Shown in pieces: positions 1-11,993 of a stretch of DNA of 64,000 bases. Numbering within the stretch: position 1 is the first letter of the stretch; every line of letters starts with the position of its first letter. The stretch is from Diplocarpon mali (Eukaryota; Ascomycota; Leotiomycetes; Helotiales; Drepanopezizaceae). A program made the position numbers and the translations under genes. The notes under the pieces were generated by a model. The model saw only the letters and a list, made by a program, of their open reading frames with translations. It was not told where the DNA came from and did not search any database. Location: assembly GCA_024741835.1 (NCBI GenBank), contig JAENRP010000045.1, positions 37,960 to 101,959 on the forward strand. Direction: 5' to 3'.

Positions 1-3000
1 TACTTGCGGAAGAGATTGCCACCGGATACGATGTTGCCATTTTTGTCCGTGATACTCTCGTCCTTGATGTCCGGACTCATCGTCTCCAGCATGCGCTTAC
101 AGAACTTTGCGTACATAGAAGCCCAGTGAGCCTCGTCCGTAGCCTTCTCGAAGGTAAGCTGGATGACCTGCCGGAGGGTGCGTCCATCAGCTTCGTCTTT
201 GGACTGAGCAGCGATCGCGAGGATTTGATCGGCGATCTTGTCAAACTTCTCGGGCGTCATCTTGTTTAGTGCAGCCTTCACCTTGCGCTGCACCATGTCG
301 GGCTCCATGTGACCAGATGCACCGGAAGAGCCAGGCGTAGGTCCTACGGCACCGGTTGCAGATTGCGCTTGGATGCTGCGTGGCTTCCACCCAGTGGCGG
401 AGACTTGAATCGGCTTTAGGTCCATCCCTGCGGTGAGTGGCATGGTCTTTGCTGCTTGAGCCTCAGCTTTCGCAGAACCTGCAAAGTTGTCTCTCTTGCT
501 CCCGCCGCGTTGTGTCCGGCTCGGTTGACGAGGTGAGCCGGGACCGCTGTTCATCGGGTTCGACATGTTGCGTGTCATTTGATTGCCGCCGGGGAAGCCT
601 CCACCCCCGGCGCGGGTGAACGAGGCCGTCGAGTTAGGCGCAGGACGAGGCATGGAGCCACTAGCCATAGCAAATCGCATCTCGGAGGTTGTTCCGGGGG
701 GAAGCGTCTTCCCGCTGACAGCGACGAAAGAGCCCATGGCAAAGGCCCCGGGGGCATTGTTGCGTGAGGAGCCCTGTCGAGGACCCATCCCACTGCCCCC
801 CGGTCGGGCCGATCCGGGACGAGCGGAGCCACCGTCAACATCACCAATGAGAGCCTTGATCTGCGACTCGAACTCCATTGACGGCTTCTCAATGAAGACC
901 TTCTGGAATTGGAGCAAGAACTCTTTGTCATATTTGAAACTCTTGCCCTTGGTGGTGACGGCAGAGTTGAGAGCTGGGTTGGGCGAGCTGATGTTGGGTG
1001 GGTAGAGAGACGAGTTGAGGACGGACAGGAAGCGAGCTGATTTGAGAGACTGGAGAGCGGCGCTGGGTTGCGGTGGCTCCACTGGCTTCGTGTGGAGTGG
1101 TGCGAGATTCAACGCCGCAGGCTTGCCGCGCTTCTCCGACGGATTGACTTTGGGGGGAGGTCCCATGGAGCTGTCAGACTCGGGAGTCGAAGCACCACTC
1201 TCCGTGCCCAGCGTTAGGGTGGAGAGCTTCGATGCCAATGTGCTCGGCGTGTTGGGTCCCGTCTTGGACTCCTCCTTCTCAGCAGGCTTGTCACCGGCGG
1301 CAGCAGCCTTGGCCTCGGCCTCTTGACGCTTCTTCTCCTTTTCGTCTTCCAAGCGCTCCATCTCACGCTCCTGCTCCCTGAGCTTCAGATCGTTGGCAGC
1401 GGCTTCTGCCTTTCTCTTCTCTGCGTTGGCCGCGTCGGCAATCTTCTTTTCGGCTTGACGCTTGGCGTGAAGTTCTGCCTCCTTCTTTTCCCTCTCTGCC
1501 TCGGCGGCCTCCATCTCCTGGATTTGGCGCTCCAGCTCGTCGTCTGCATCCTTCTTGGCCTGCTCTGCAGCGGCCTTAGCGTCGGCCTCTTCCTTGGCCT
1601 TGTCATCAGCCGCCTTGGCTGACTCTTTCGCCTTCTCTTCTTCCTTCAGCCAGGCTACGGCCGCTTCCTTGGCATCATCTTCCGCCTTGGCTTTCTTGAC
1701 CTGCTCAATAATGTCGAGGCGGATCTGTTCGGCGCTCTTTGGGGGGATGCTGTCATGACGCGCATGTTGGGGGGTTGCCGACTTGGGCGGGGGAGTAGGG
1801 GTCGATGCAATCACTGGTGGAGTCCGCGCGCGCTGGCTTGGGGCCGGTGAGGGCGGAGCGGCCTTGAGGCTTCCAATATCCACTGCCTCGCCGTCAGGTC
1901 TCTTGATCACGATCGCCGCACTCTTCCGCGCCGGGCGCGCGAAGGCAGGCGAAGCGGGGTTGGGCTTCGGTTGTGGAGCATGGGTGTGAGGGATAGGAGT
2001 CATGGATGGGGTCTGGGGCTGCCCCATGCTAGATGCTGGTCGTTCTGACATCTGAGAGCCGCTCCGCGACATGGATTGTCCGCCGGAGCCATACTGGCCT
2101 GGCTGGTAGGTCGAAGGTTGTTGGAAGTGCGGTTGGGGGGATTGGGGAAAGGGATGCATGTTTGCCATCTGCGGGTAGTAGGCGGGTGCTGATTGCATGG
2201 CCATGCGCCCATCTGGGCCGAACTGGGGGGGGTAGCCGGAGAACTGTTGCTTCTGTAAGTTTGCATACTCATGAAAGTTACCAGTTACGGGATCAAGATT
2301 CAGAGGACCCAACTCTGCGCAGAACGGCGGCGGTGGGCCACCGCTGCTGACACTGCGGCTCTCAGGGCCTTGAGGGAATGGGGGGAGTGTGGGCAAGCCA
2401 GGCCCGGCAAGACAGTCGCCGTTGATCGCAACTCGTGGCTCGGGCTCACCAACACGCGACGCCTTGACAGGCGCTGAAAGCTCGGGAGGCCCTCTCGCGT
2501 CACTGTGAGCCCGATTCTCACGGGCTAGAAGCTCTCGCTCAGTAGCCATGTAGCTGTGACCAAATAACTCTGACGACGTCTCCCGGAATCGCTGGCGGTC
2601 TGAGAACTGCTCAATTTGCTTGGTCCGGCCGTTCTTGCCAAACTTCTTGCCTCTGGAATTGGACTTGGAAGGGAAACTAGAATTTTGCAGGTGAGAGGGG
2701 GGTAGTACTTGTCCATGCATCGGTGGTGGGTAGTAACCGCCGTACGGGGGCTGATTCGGCATCGGCACAGCTTGGTTCATGTTGGGAGTGCCAGGCATTG
2801 AGCCTCCGGGCATCGAATGGGCGAGGTTGGGGCTGCGAGTAGCTTGATGGGGCGAGTTTGGGAACTGGCGAGCTTGACCTTGGAACGAAGGAGCCATCGC
2901 CCCACGAGGCTGATTGCCGGAAGGTCTGAAGGTGTTCTGTGGAGGGTATCCCATTTGGGATGGAGGATACGCCGGGGAGAAGTTATTCGCCCCTCCTCGA

Positions 3001-3801
3001 CCTCCGCGACCAGAGTAGCCACCGCGACCGGGATTGCCACCGTGATTGCTCATGTCGCTCTGTACGGATTCACCACGAGAATGCCCGCCCTGCTGCCCAG
3101 TTGGTGCAAGAGCTCCTGGTATTCCAGGTGTACGCTGACCTTGACGTTGCTGTGGAAACATGGATGATTAGTCAATCCCCAGGAGACAACATTTTTTTTT
3201 TTAAAAAAAAGGCGGGGCTTACACTGTCGAAGCTACCAAAGGACATGGGAACGCTGCTTCCTTGACCGAGGCCAGAGGGAGGCTTGCCGCCGCTGGCAGA
3301 GGGGACAGGGATTGGGGACGGCGAATGCGAAGGGTCGGTAACTCTTGGGTTGCCCGAGGTTGTATTGTGAGCGCCGGCCAATGAACTGTGAGAAACCTTC
3401 GGGGAGGCCTCTGCGACTGATCCAAACTGGATCTTCATGCCGCCGACTGGTCCTCCGTTCATTCCGTTGGCGCCGATGGTGACTGAGCTCTTCCTACTGT
3501 GGTCGGAAGAGCCGTTTGTCGCAGAGCTGCTGTGGGCGATGGCAGGTGCAGAAACTGCCGGTACAGCAGGGGCAACGGTCGGCTTGCCGTTCATCGGCGA
3601 AATCGAGCTCGTCTTGCCATGTTGTACCGGCCCAGAGCCTCCGACAGCCACGGCGGGTGAAGGGGTTGAGGAGCTCGTCGCGTTTGTTGGCGACGAGACG
3701 GCCTTCTTGGCGGTGTTAGCGTACGACAGGTTTGACTGCGACGCGCTGCTGGTGTTTGCGGCCTGGCTGGAGATTTGTGTTTGTTGAGACACGGAAGTCA
3801 T
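1..3801 (-). CDS. eIF4G: Translation initiation factor eIF4G (partial, 3' end beyond window)
   Basis: Scaffold of the cap-binding complex that joins eIF4E, eIF4A and poly(A)-binding protein. Exon 1 runs 3801-3223 (193 codons). A 73-nt intron (3222-3150, GTAAGC...CACAG) follows, and exon 2 stays open from 3149 to the left edge. The N-terminus is Ser/Ala/Asn-rich and contains SYANTAKK, a box typical of fungal eIF4G. A long Gln/Pro/Gly-rich stretch and a charged Lys/Glu/Ala coiled coil (about 1320-1700) follow. The eIF4E-binding motif Y-x4-L-phi is visible as YDKEFLLQF at about nt 905-932. The MIF4G domain starts near nt 290 with NKMTPEKFDKI and is cut by the window edge. The family is usually 1,400-1,600 residues, so roughly a quarter is missing. 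The intron carries an odd T12-A8 run. Start is the first ATG of the open frame. Confidence 0.95.
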
Positions 3802-4461
3802 AGAGTGATTTTGTTTTGAAAGATGACCTCGTGTGTATTCAGGGAGGGGGGAGGTGGAGATTAGTTTTGGATGACGTCGCGATTAGTTGTAGAGGTGATG
3901 AAAAGCCCTTTTCGCGAGACGTGCCGACCGGATCTCAAACCCGACCGGATGTAGGGGCGGGAGTCGTTGAGACTGTGGTGCGGAGTGGAGTTGCAGGAGA
4001 GACGAAATGAATCGCTCTGATGATGATATGTATTCTTCTTTATTTTTTTTTTACAAAAGATTGGCCTCGCAGGCGTCTTTCCTCGGAAGGGAAGGAGTGT
4101 GTCGCAGCAGATCGTCGAGACGGGCGCTGGCAATTATCGAGTCGAGTAGGGGGGGTGAAGTATCGAGGGACTATTCCTGCCACAAGTTGTCTCCTACGAA
4201 AGAAGAGCTTGCCGGATAGTATTATTGAAATGTCGATGGGGATCGGGTTTCTGATGACAGAAGGGTTGAGGGAGAAGAACTTTTAGCCAGGAGGGAAATA
4301 ATTTGGCTGGGGGCGAGGGCGAACTCGCTTAGGCTTCCTAGATTAGCGCCACTTGAGGAAACGGCCTGTGGCCCGCGCTAACGCTAGAAGGGCAGAAGTC
4401 GAGGATGGCTGTGCCGACGCAGCAGAGCATCTGGAGCACCTTTTTCCGCCACCCGCACAGG

Positions 4462-4584
4462 TGGACTCGACTGGACTGGACTGGACTGGACTGGATTGGA
4501 TTGGATTGGATTGGATTGGATTGGGTTGGATTGGGTTGGAGTGGACTGCGCTGGACTCGACTCGACTCGACTCGACTCGACTGG
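4462..4584. repeat. Compound pentanucleotide microsatellite
   Basis: Runs of GGACT, then GGATT (with GGGTT variants), then CGACT units lie head to tail over about 120 bp. The unit stays five bases while its sequence shifts from block to block, so one array seems to have diverged rather than three separate ones having met. Confidence 0.9.
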
Positions 4585-5736
4585 AACTACAAGGCACTTG
4601 GGCAGGGACTACGATACCGCACTGGGGGTGGGCAGAGAGGCACGGTGGGGGAGCTTGCTGAAATTTCATCCGACCAGCACACCATGCTGGGTGGGAGTCT
4701 ATCTTCGCTGCGCTCTGTGACCTGGGATGGGCTGCATGTATCACAGAACCCAAAAAACCGTGGGTACGGAGTTGTACGGCCTGCCTGGCGGGTATCGATA
4801 GCTACTCGTCCATCCAGCCGGATCTCTTCTGCTCGTGTGGCAGACTACGACCGAGAGAGCCTTGGGACACGCCAGCTGGCTGGACATGATGAGGTCTGTC
4901 TAGCATGAAGTGATTGGTCTCTGCGTCCAGAACGACGGGCAGCCATCCCCGACGAGGGATTTTTTTAATTTTTTTTTAATTTTTTTCTCTCTCTCTTCTC
5001 TCTTCTCTTCTCACTCCATTCCTTTCCTTTCCTCCATTCTCGCATCTGCTCCGATCTACCCAAGGGCTTTGGGTGTGTGCGCCTCCATCAAAGTTGCCTT
5101 GAAACCCCCCAGTTGGAGAGAAAGCCTGCGTGAAGCGGACGAGCCCTCGAACTTCGTTGGTCGCTTGCGGCCCTGGGTACCTCCCCACGAAACGCACCGG
5201 CTCTCCCAGTCATCGTCCTCGGAACCCGATCCCAAGCCAAAACAAAACGATGACTCATCCGCCTGCGCTTCGCCCGTGGGCAAGGTCTTCGGTTCCATGG
5301 TCGAGCAGAGAGAGGGCCTGTTTACTCGTCGGCATGTTGTCATTCTGGCTCTGCCGACTGGCAGCCGACGAGCTCCGGAGATGGGTAGATGAGGAACGGC
5401 TCAGTCGCATCCCACGGGACTGCTGTGTCAACAAACAGCTGGGGGACTCTCGGTCAGCTGGCCTTTCTCCGACTCCCGCGGCCTTTCCACGGCTCGAAAG
5501 TGCAGAGGTGAGGTCGGGTTGCATCACGCGCAAAACGCTGGGTAGCCAGCTATTCCCCCCCCTCCCCCTCCCATCTTGAACTATGTACACGGAACACCGA
5601 ACGGTATAGCCGGGTCTGATTGGCTGGGTCTGCAGAGTTCAAAGCATGGGCATCTCACTCTCTCGTCAGAACTCGGGCCTCGTGTATGCCCTGCGGTGGT
5701 TCGCCCTGGGGGAGAGGACTGCACTGCTTCCTCCCG

Positions 5737-5825
5737 GACTTTTCCTGGCTTTCTCTGCTCCCTCTCCGACTTTTCTGGCATTCTTTGCTCCCTCGACGAC
5801 TTTTTCTGGCATTCTCTGCTCCCCC
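5737..5825. repeat. Three imperfect ~30-bp pyrimidine-rich direct repeats
   Basis: Each copy begins GACTTTT, continues CTGGC(A/T)TTCT and ends TGCTCC. Copies start at about 5737, 5768 and 5798, giving periods of 31 and 30 bp. Confidence 0.75.
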
Positions 5826-6849
5826 CAACCCCATCATCAGGATCAGGGCCTGTTCTCCCGTCAGATGCATGATCCGCAGGAGTCAATACGAAGTAGCGTA
5901 CCGGTGCAATCAGACCATCCCAGGGCAGGGCAGGGCAGGGTCCTCCCGTACGGGTATCGCTTGTCGTCTCCTTCAAACCGGCCCCTTTCCCCTCAAACAC
6001 GCCACGAGGACTGAGAAGCCGGCATCTGGCATGGGTGGGAGGGGCGCTCCCCCGGTGTCTTCTTGCAGTTGGGGCGTCGAACCTCCCTCAATTCTCGGCT
6101 GGAACGAGTCCAGAGTACGCAGGACTCGTCGACGCGCTTCCGAATTCCCCATCTTTCTTTCCTCCGAGCAGCGGCTCCTCCCCGCGCATCCCTCCCCTCT
6201 TGTCTCCGCTCGTCTGGGTGGAGGTTTCTTATCGTGCTGATCCCACTCGTGGGCCTTGAACTGGATCCTCCGCCCGGCTCTCGTCCTCGCGGCTCTCGGG
6301 CGCAATGGGACGGGATGCTACGCTGTGCCATGCCATGCTACGCGGCAGCGCCTGTGAGTCCGGGTCTGGCTGACTCGGAATTCCGGGGGCCAGGTCCTCA
6401 CATCGAGGAGGTTCGGCAGCAAATGGTTCGGCACCAGGTGCGTCAAGGCATCTTGGACTCGGTGTCTGTGGCGTAACCTGCAACCTGCAAGCTGCAACTC
6501 CAAGCCTCGCCGCCTCTGCACCCCGACCGAGGACGAAGGACAGACAGGATGGTGATCTCCCGTGGCCTCCTCCACGGGACGTCCTGAGGCAGTCCTGAGG
6601 CAGGTCCCGAGGTTGGCAGCCGGGACAAAAGAGCCTCCAAATGTACTCGGACTGGGGGCATGTTGCCCGGCCGATTCCCTCTCGGACGACGAGTCTGATG
6701 ATCAGGCCTCCGAGTAGTGGTGATTCAGGCGCAAGACTGGACTGCTGCATATCCCTCAGGGGAGAAGCAGATACTGTAACTGAGCCCGGCACTCGAGGAT
6801 TCCCCAGGAAAGGCCCATGTATCGGTCGAAGGCAGTAAATGCCCTGCAG

Positions 6850-7065
6850 TACTCTACTCACATGACCCTCTTGACGATATCTAGTCACATGACCCTCTCG
6901 CAATACCTCGTCACAGTCCCTCCTCACATTGCCCTCACATTGTTCTCAAATTACCTTCCTCCCAATACCTACTCACTTTACCCTCGCTTTACCCTCGCTT
7001 TACCCTCACATTACCTTCACATTACTCTCCTCCCATCACACCTCCTCCCATCACCCTCCTCATAG
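6850..7065. repeat. C/T-rich simple region with CTCACATTACC-like words
   Basis: Short words such as CACATGACCCTC, CTCACATT and GCTTTACCCTC recur with irregular spacing. GCTTTACCCTC occurs twice directly in tandem near 6985. It is not a canonical telomere repeat. Confidence 0.6.
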
Positions 7066-8447
7066 TCCCTACCGTGCACTGGGTTTATCAAATCTCTCTG
7101 GGCGCTGGGTAGAAGAATCCGTCCTGCAGCGTCAAGACAGGCGAGGCAAAGTCCGCGGTGTCTGCCGGCCCGGTACTCTCCACCTGGTAACTGTAGCAGC
7201 CATTCGTTCCCTGGTTCCCCGATTCCCTCGTTCCTCCGTTCCATCTCTCCGCCCTTCTCCCCTGGGTGATGGATTTGCCGCCTTGCCGTCGAGTACTCGC
7301 AGTTCTCGTGGCCACCCTTCCCCGACGGCCACATCCAGTCCCACCCGGAGATCCGCGTCTGCGACCGATGCCTTTGCCGGGGAGCGGCGGAAATGAGACG
7401 CCCCTCAATCCAATCCTTCCAGAACCCAGAACCGCGCTGCACGCGTGATCGCCCAGGCACCCAAAACTCAGCCCGCCCAACATGCCTTGTCTTGCATGTG
7501 ATCGCCAGTCTGCAGCTGCTGCCCAAGGGACAGGGACAAGAAATAAGAAACGAGAAACAAGAACCCCGAGCCCCGAACCCCTTGCCGGCGCCACGGATGC
7601 CCCGATTCCAGCCTCGAGAGCCGTCGCCCTTGAATCTGGGAATTCTGGGAGGGGGAACAATGCGACCCTCCTCAGCTCTCGTCTGCCCTCCTGCTTCTGG
7701 AAGGGCGGGGAGGGGGGATGCTTGGCCGAGCACGGTAGATCTCCAAACCCACAAATCGCCCTCGATAGTCGAGGATACGCGTCAAGATGGCATGATCCAG
7801 TGGGAACGCGAGCAGCCGAATGATACCATGCGGTGAATGACCCGCCGCGCGGAACAGAAGCCCAAGCCAAAACAACTCCACCTCGTCGTCGCCGGCCAGA
7901 CCAGCACACCGCGTTGGTACACTCGCAGCCGTAGGAATAGCGGTACTGTACGGCTGCGCAGACCAACCCGTCACGCCGGCACAGCCACTCGGGCCGCGGC
8001 TTTACATGCTGGAGACCGGTGTTTTTCCGGAATACACGTGATGCTGTCTCACGACGCAGAGGTAGGGATGTCTGTCTGGATGTAAAACCTCACAGGGAGT
8101 GCCTCTCGGCGCGATCCCTCCACGTGCGGGACGGAGGTCACGTCGAGGGAGGCCGCGCACCTGGACCAGGGACCCGCTGGAAGAATCCGACGGGTGGCAT
8201 GCATGCGGCCTGCTCCTCTCGCAGACGCGACGCACCAGGTGGTCGAAGGGGTCCTGCGCATGATGGGAGACGCCAACATGCCGCGTCTCTGGTGCCGACT
8301 GCATACAGCACATTGAGCCACGGTGAAGCGATCAGAGATCTACAGGATCATATACATCACTGGAGCAAGACAACCGGAGGAGTGTAGGTGGTGTGAGGGT
8401 TACGGGAAGCTATAGGAAGCTATGAAGATCTAAGAAGCTGTGATGAA

Positions 8448-8560
8448 GCCATCGTGAAAACCACAGTAGACGCTCTCAGGAAGCTCTCACAGAAACCACC
8501 GTAGAAGCTATCCCCGAATCTCTCACAGAAACTACAATAGAAGCCACCACAACCCATCAC
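8448..8560. repeat. Three-copy 36-bp imperfect repeat
   Basis: Copies of a GAAACCACCGTAGAAGCT-like core begin at about 8456, 8492 and 8528, exactly 36 bp apart. The last two share a CTCTCACAGAAAC lead. A looser GGAAGCTAT repeat lies just upstream (8405-8445). Confidence 0.75.
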
Positions 8561-9301
8561 AGAAGCGTGGGAACAGCCTACCCCCGCCAAACACCCGAGA
8601 TACACCAGCCCGGCAAGACGCGCAAAGGGAGGGGGCGCCGAGCACCTCTGCACGGCACGCCCCGGCCGGACCCGACAGCAGAGCTGCTGAGTGTGCGGCC
8701 GACACCGGCCCGCGGCGGCTCGGCGGCTCGGCTGGTCGGCCCGGAGGCGGGGGCGGGAGCGGTGCCGCTTCCGCTGGCCGTCTGCTCCCCCGGACGGCCT
8801 CCACGGCAGTGGCCCCCGGAGGGCCAGCGGAGCGGCACCCTCGAAGAGACGGAACACAGACATCGGGGCGAGCCAACGGCCCTCCCGGCCTACCCACGGG
8901 GGGCCCAACGAGCCGGGCAGAGCTCAGATGCCCGTGAATTCCCATCTCACACAGGGAGGCGCACACAGGAAAGATGCTGCTCTAGATACATGCATGCGCC
9001 GGCCCGCTCTCTCCCCGTCATCCCAGAAGCAAGCCCCCAACGCCCGGCACAAGATCCCCCGATCTGTCGATCGGGCAACTCCCACAAAATGCAACAGGGA
9101 ATCATGCCGACTCGCAACGCTGATGCAGCCTAGAGATCCCACAAACTGACGCAAGGAAACCCACCTCCCCCCGCCCCCTCCACCCTCCTGCGCTGATGCC
9201 CGATATAAACAACGGCGACGCTGGCAAGCTTCGTCACCAGACCAGAGCCGGCTAGTCACAAGACGTTGCAGCTGGAGTTCTGGCTCCTGGGCTGGCGTCA
9301 G

Positions 9302-11017
9302 TCAGGTCGCGGACCGGGGCAGGCGGGCGGAGTTTCCTACGTACCAGTTCTGAGCCTCGATGCCCGCGATCCAGCCCGCACAAATCTTCAGCCGCTGCCT
9401 CACGCTGTCCGTGACGAGCAGGTTGTACTTCTCCGCATCCGCCGTCGGCAGCACGCTCGCGAACCACCACGGGAAGATTGCCGGGTCGTCGGGACACTCG
9501 CCGTACGCTTCAAAGACCCGCGCGTGGAGCCACGGCGCAGACTGGTCCCGCATCTTCTTCACAAAGGCGACGCCGTGTTCGAAGAGCGCCCGCGTGGGCA
9601 TGCGGTTCAGCTTGGCGATTTCAGCCGCTTCGCCGGCGAGGGGTGTGCAGTTGCTGGGTGGAGCGCCGAGATGGTCTGGTGTCGAGGTGTTGCGACTGGG
9701 CGAGGCGGCTGTCTCGCGGGCTTCGAGAGCTTCCTCGGCCTCGATGCTGATGTCGTCGACCCGCTCTACCTTGCCTATCGTGTAGCCGTCCAGCGTTCCG
9801 TGTCGCAGCACCCGGAACCTCGACACCCCGACAGTCTCGATGAGACTCCGACCATCTGGCATGAGATGCATGCTTTCGATGTGGAGGAGCGTCCCATACT
9901 CGTGGAAGTTCACGACGCCCAGCTCTCCCCTCGGTTCCGGCGAGGAGTTGTACAGGAGCATGCCGAATTTCCTCTCCCCGCTTTCTATGGCTCGCCTGAT
10001 CATGAGGCGGTACCGGGGCTCGAAAATGTGGAGGAATGTCGGGACTTGCGGGAAGGAGAGCGTGCAGATGAAGAGGGGCGTGTCCAGCTCCACGGTGCCC
10101 GGTTTCTCGTCCGCCTCGGCAGCTTCCGCCCTCGCCGCGAGAGCCTCCGGGCAGAGTCCCGTCAGGAGTTTGGAAATGATGGCATTCGCTGGCGCACGAT
10201 CCGCGGTGAGTCCCGGGGTGAGGGCCTGCCTCCGCCGGCAGATGGGGCACAAGTTGGAATGATCCATCACTCTGTGCAGGCATGACCGGCAGAAGGTGTG
10301 CCCACAAGTTGTGGTGAAGGGTTCCAGGAAAAGGCCATAGCACACCTGGCAGTCTAGTTCCGCCCGGGTTGATTCCTTCAAGTGTTCCAGCACAGCCGTA
10401 TCCAGTGCCTCCGCCTGCTCGCTGCTGGGCGAGATGGGGGTGTAGATGAGCTCCGAGTCGTAGGCAAGCTCGCCCATCTGCGCCATCGTATATGTTGCGA
10501 CCAGCCTTCCGCCGGCGAGGACCCGAGCCCGCGCTTCTTCACCCCGCAGGGAAGACACGCCCGCAATCGACCAGCGGTCCCTCTCTTGTAGTTGGATCAG
10601 GATCTCCGAGGCCTGGACCGAGTTCGTGTACGTGTCGATTTCTTTCCTCACCATGTGCATGGCTTTGTTCAGCACCACATCCACGCTGCAATCCCCCGCG
10701 GCATGATCCAGGCCGCACGTCGGGAAGGGGCAGGTGAAGCCGTGCAGTCGGTTCGGCGTCGCGGGATACGAGATGTTGGGGCGCAGATGGAGCTCTGGGA
10801 TACACTTCTTGCAGATCGAGTTCCCGCATGGCAGCGTCACCGGTTCCTGCAGAGGATACGAGCACTGAGGGCACTGCACCAGCCTCACAATCTGCCGCGC
10901 ATCGACCGAAGCCTCGAGCGCACCATCGTGGTGGAAAAAGTCGGATTTCGAGTTGGTCTTCAGCCTGGAGAGACTGCTTCGGAGGGGGAGAGCGGGGTCG
11001 AGTGGTATCGAAGACAT
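9302..11017 (-). CDS. Double RING-finger and LON-substrate-binding domain protein (LONRF / CrgA-like)
   Basis: Probable E3 ubiquitin ligase. The ATG at 11017 opens a 571-residue frame. RING 1 (about residues 49-101) starts CPQC with CGNSICKKC. RING 2 (about 223-262) reads CQVC...CGHTFCRSC...CPIC. The rest, from about 308, is a LON N-terminal domain (LFICTLSFP, FEPRYRLMIRRA, FGMLL). This architecture is that of mammalian LONRF and of Mucor CrgA, which represses carotenogenesis; whether this protein shares that role is inference. There is no Lon ATPase or protease domain, so the database name ATP-dependent protease would mislead. The last residues (from about 9345) may be wrong. A GTACGT donor lies inside the final codons with CAG acceptors downstream, so a small terminal exon ending near 9252 is possible. 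A long TC tract lies just upstream. Confidence 0.88.
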   Translation of the reverse strand: MSSIPLDPALPLRSSLSRLKTNSKSDFFHHDGALEASVDARQIVRLVQCPQCSYPLQEPVTLPCGNSICKKCIPELHLRPNISYPATPNRLHGFTCPFPTCGLDHAAGDCSVDVVLNKAMHMVRKEIDTYTNSVQASEILIQLQERDRWSIAGVSSLRGEEARARVLAGGRLVATYTMAQMGELAYDSELIYTPISPSSEQAEALDTAVLEHLKESTRAELDCQVCYGLFLEPFTTTCGHTFCRSCLHRVMDHSNLCPICRRRQALTPGLTADRAPANAIISKLLTGLCPEALAARAEAAEADEKPGTVELDTPLFICTLSFPQVPTFLHIFEPRYRLMIRRAIESGERKFGMLLYNSSPEPRGELGVVNFHEYGTLLHIESMHLMPDGRSLIETVGVSRFRVLRHGTLDGYTIGKVERVDDISIEAEEALEARETAASPSRNTSTPDHLGAPPSNCTPLAGEAAEIAKLNRMPTRALFEHGVAFVKKMRDQSAPWLHARVFEAYGECPDDPAIFPWWFASVLPTADAEKYNLLVTDSVRQRLKICAGWIAGIEAQNWYVGNSARLPRSAT

Positions 11018-11129
11018 CAATCACGATGTTGCGTCCCCGGGAGGACCGTTGGGGCTGACCCTCGCGGTTGTGGGTGGGGGGAAGGAGGGACGCCAGAACG
11101 GCGAGGAATCTGGAGCGGACGCCGATGGA

Positions 11130-11179
11130 TTTTTTTTCTCTCTCTTTCTCTTTCTCTCTCTCTCTCTCTCTCTCTTCCT

Positions 11180-11210
<31 letters not shown>

Positions 11211-11254
11211 TCTCTCTCTCTCTTCTCTCTTTCTCTCTGTCTCTCTCTCTCTCT
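11130..11254. repeat. TC/CT dinucleotide tract (~125 bp)
   Basis: Almost pure pyrimidine on the plus strand, broken by a few TT and one GT. It begins about 115 bp upstream of the RING-LON start codon, so on that gene's coding strand it is a GA tract in the promoter or 5' UTR. Confidence 0.95.
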
Positions 11255-11960
11255 GCGAGCTCAGGCCGGTGGGCAGCGCAGAGGTGCCGGGTCAGATTGG
11301 GGGTCGCCAGTCCAGCACGCATATAAGAAGCCGTGCTCGCAAGGAAATGGTACGATGGGGGTGGGGAGGGGGTATGTGAGGCACCACACAGCCGCAGGTG
11401 AGGTAGAGAAATAGCAGCGGAAACAGTTTCGAAGAAATCAAAAAAAGGGAGTCGTCTGGCGCATGATTGTTCTCCCGGGGAGTGTTATCGTCATCAAGGA
11501 GTGGAGGGGAGAGATGGATGCTGTGTCCCCAAGGCGACATGTGTAGGGATCATCAATGCTTGACGCCACCCACCAAGCGGGCCTGATGCAGACATGGGAC
11601 CTTGCCTCTGATGCCACCGACACTGCTGCGACCTTGACTCCTCGTCCATGAGACCCGTTCTGCAGTAGGTCGGGAGCCCCGTTGGGGACAGAGGGTTTGG
11701 GATTGTGTTTTTTTACATGGCATGGCATTGGGCGGTCCAGGAGACGAGGCTCCTCGAGCTATTTCGCAGCTACGTGAATGCATAGCCCCTTTCCATGGCC
11801 AACATCAGCTACTGTTGCGCTGACCAAGGCACCTTGTTAGCCGCTACTTCACATCTGTATGTACATAGTGTACGTCGTATACGTAAGGCCGCTTGCCTTC
11901 GGACCGACCATTCCCGTTCGGCTGTAGTCCTGCCTTTGACCCCGGGGGAAGATGTGCCTC

Positions 11961-11993
11961 GCTGCCTTGCTGCCTTGCTGCCTTGCTGCCTCG
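11961..11993. repeat. CTTGCTGC octamer tandem, four copies
   Basis: GCTGCCTT-type units repeat head to tail. No coding context. Confidence 0.8.

Larger units (their letters stand above)
3802..9301. other. Gene-poor intergenic region (5.5 kb)
   Basis: No convincing gene was seen. The open frames here (for example minus 7088-7966 and 6229-6927) overlap frames on the other strand, are Arg/Pro/Ser-rich, lack domains and look like open reading by chance in GC-rich DNA. The stretch next to eIF4G (3802-4330) is presumably its promoter and 5' UTR. It has homopolymer T runs at 4040-4052 and 4960-4987. Several tandem repeats are listed separately. Confidence 0.6.

Noticed and set aside
6970..7010. Telomere-like TACCCTC words
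   Set aside because: The unit is GCTTTACCCTC with only a few copies and is not TTAGGG/CCCTAA. The region is internal.
7017..7966. 245- and 292-codon minus-strand frames
   Set aside because: Two frames of the same strand are open over the same DNA together with plus-strand frames. Composition follows GC bias, no motif.
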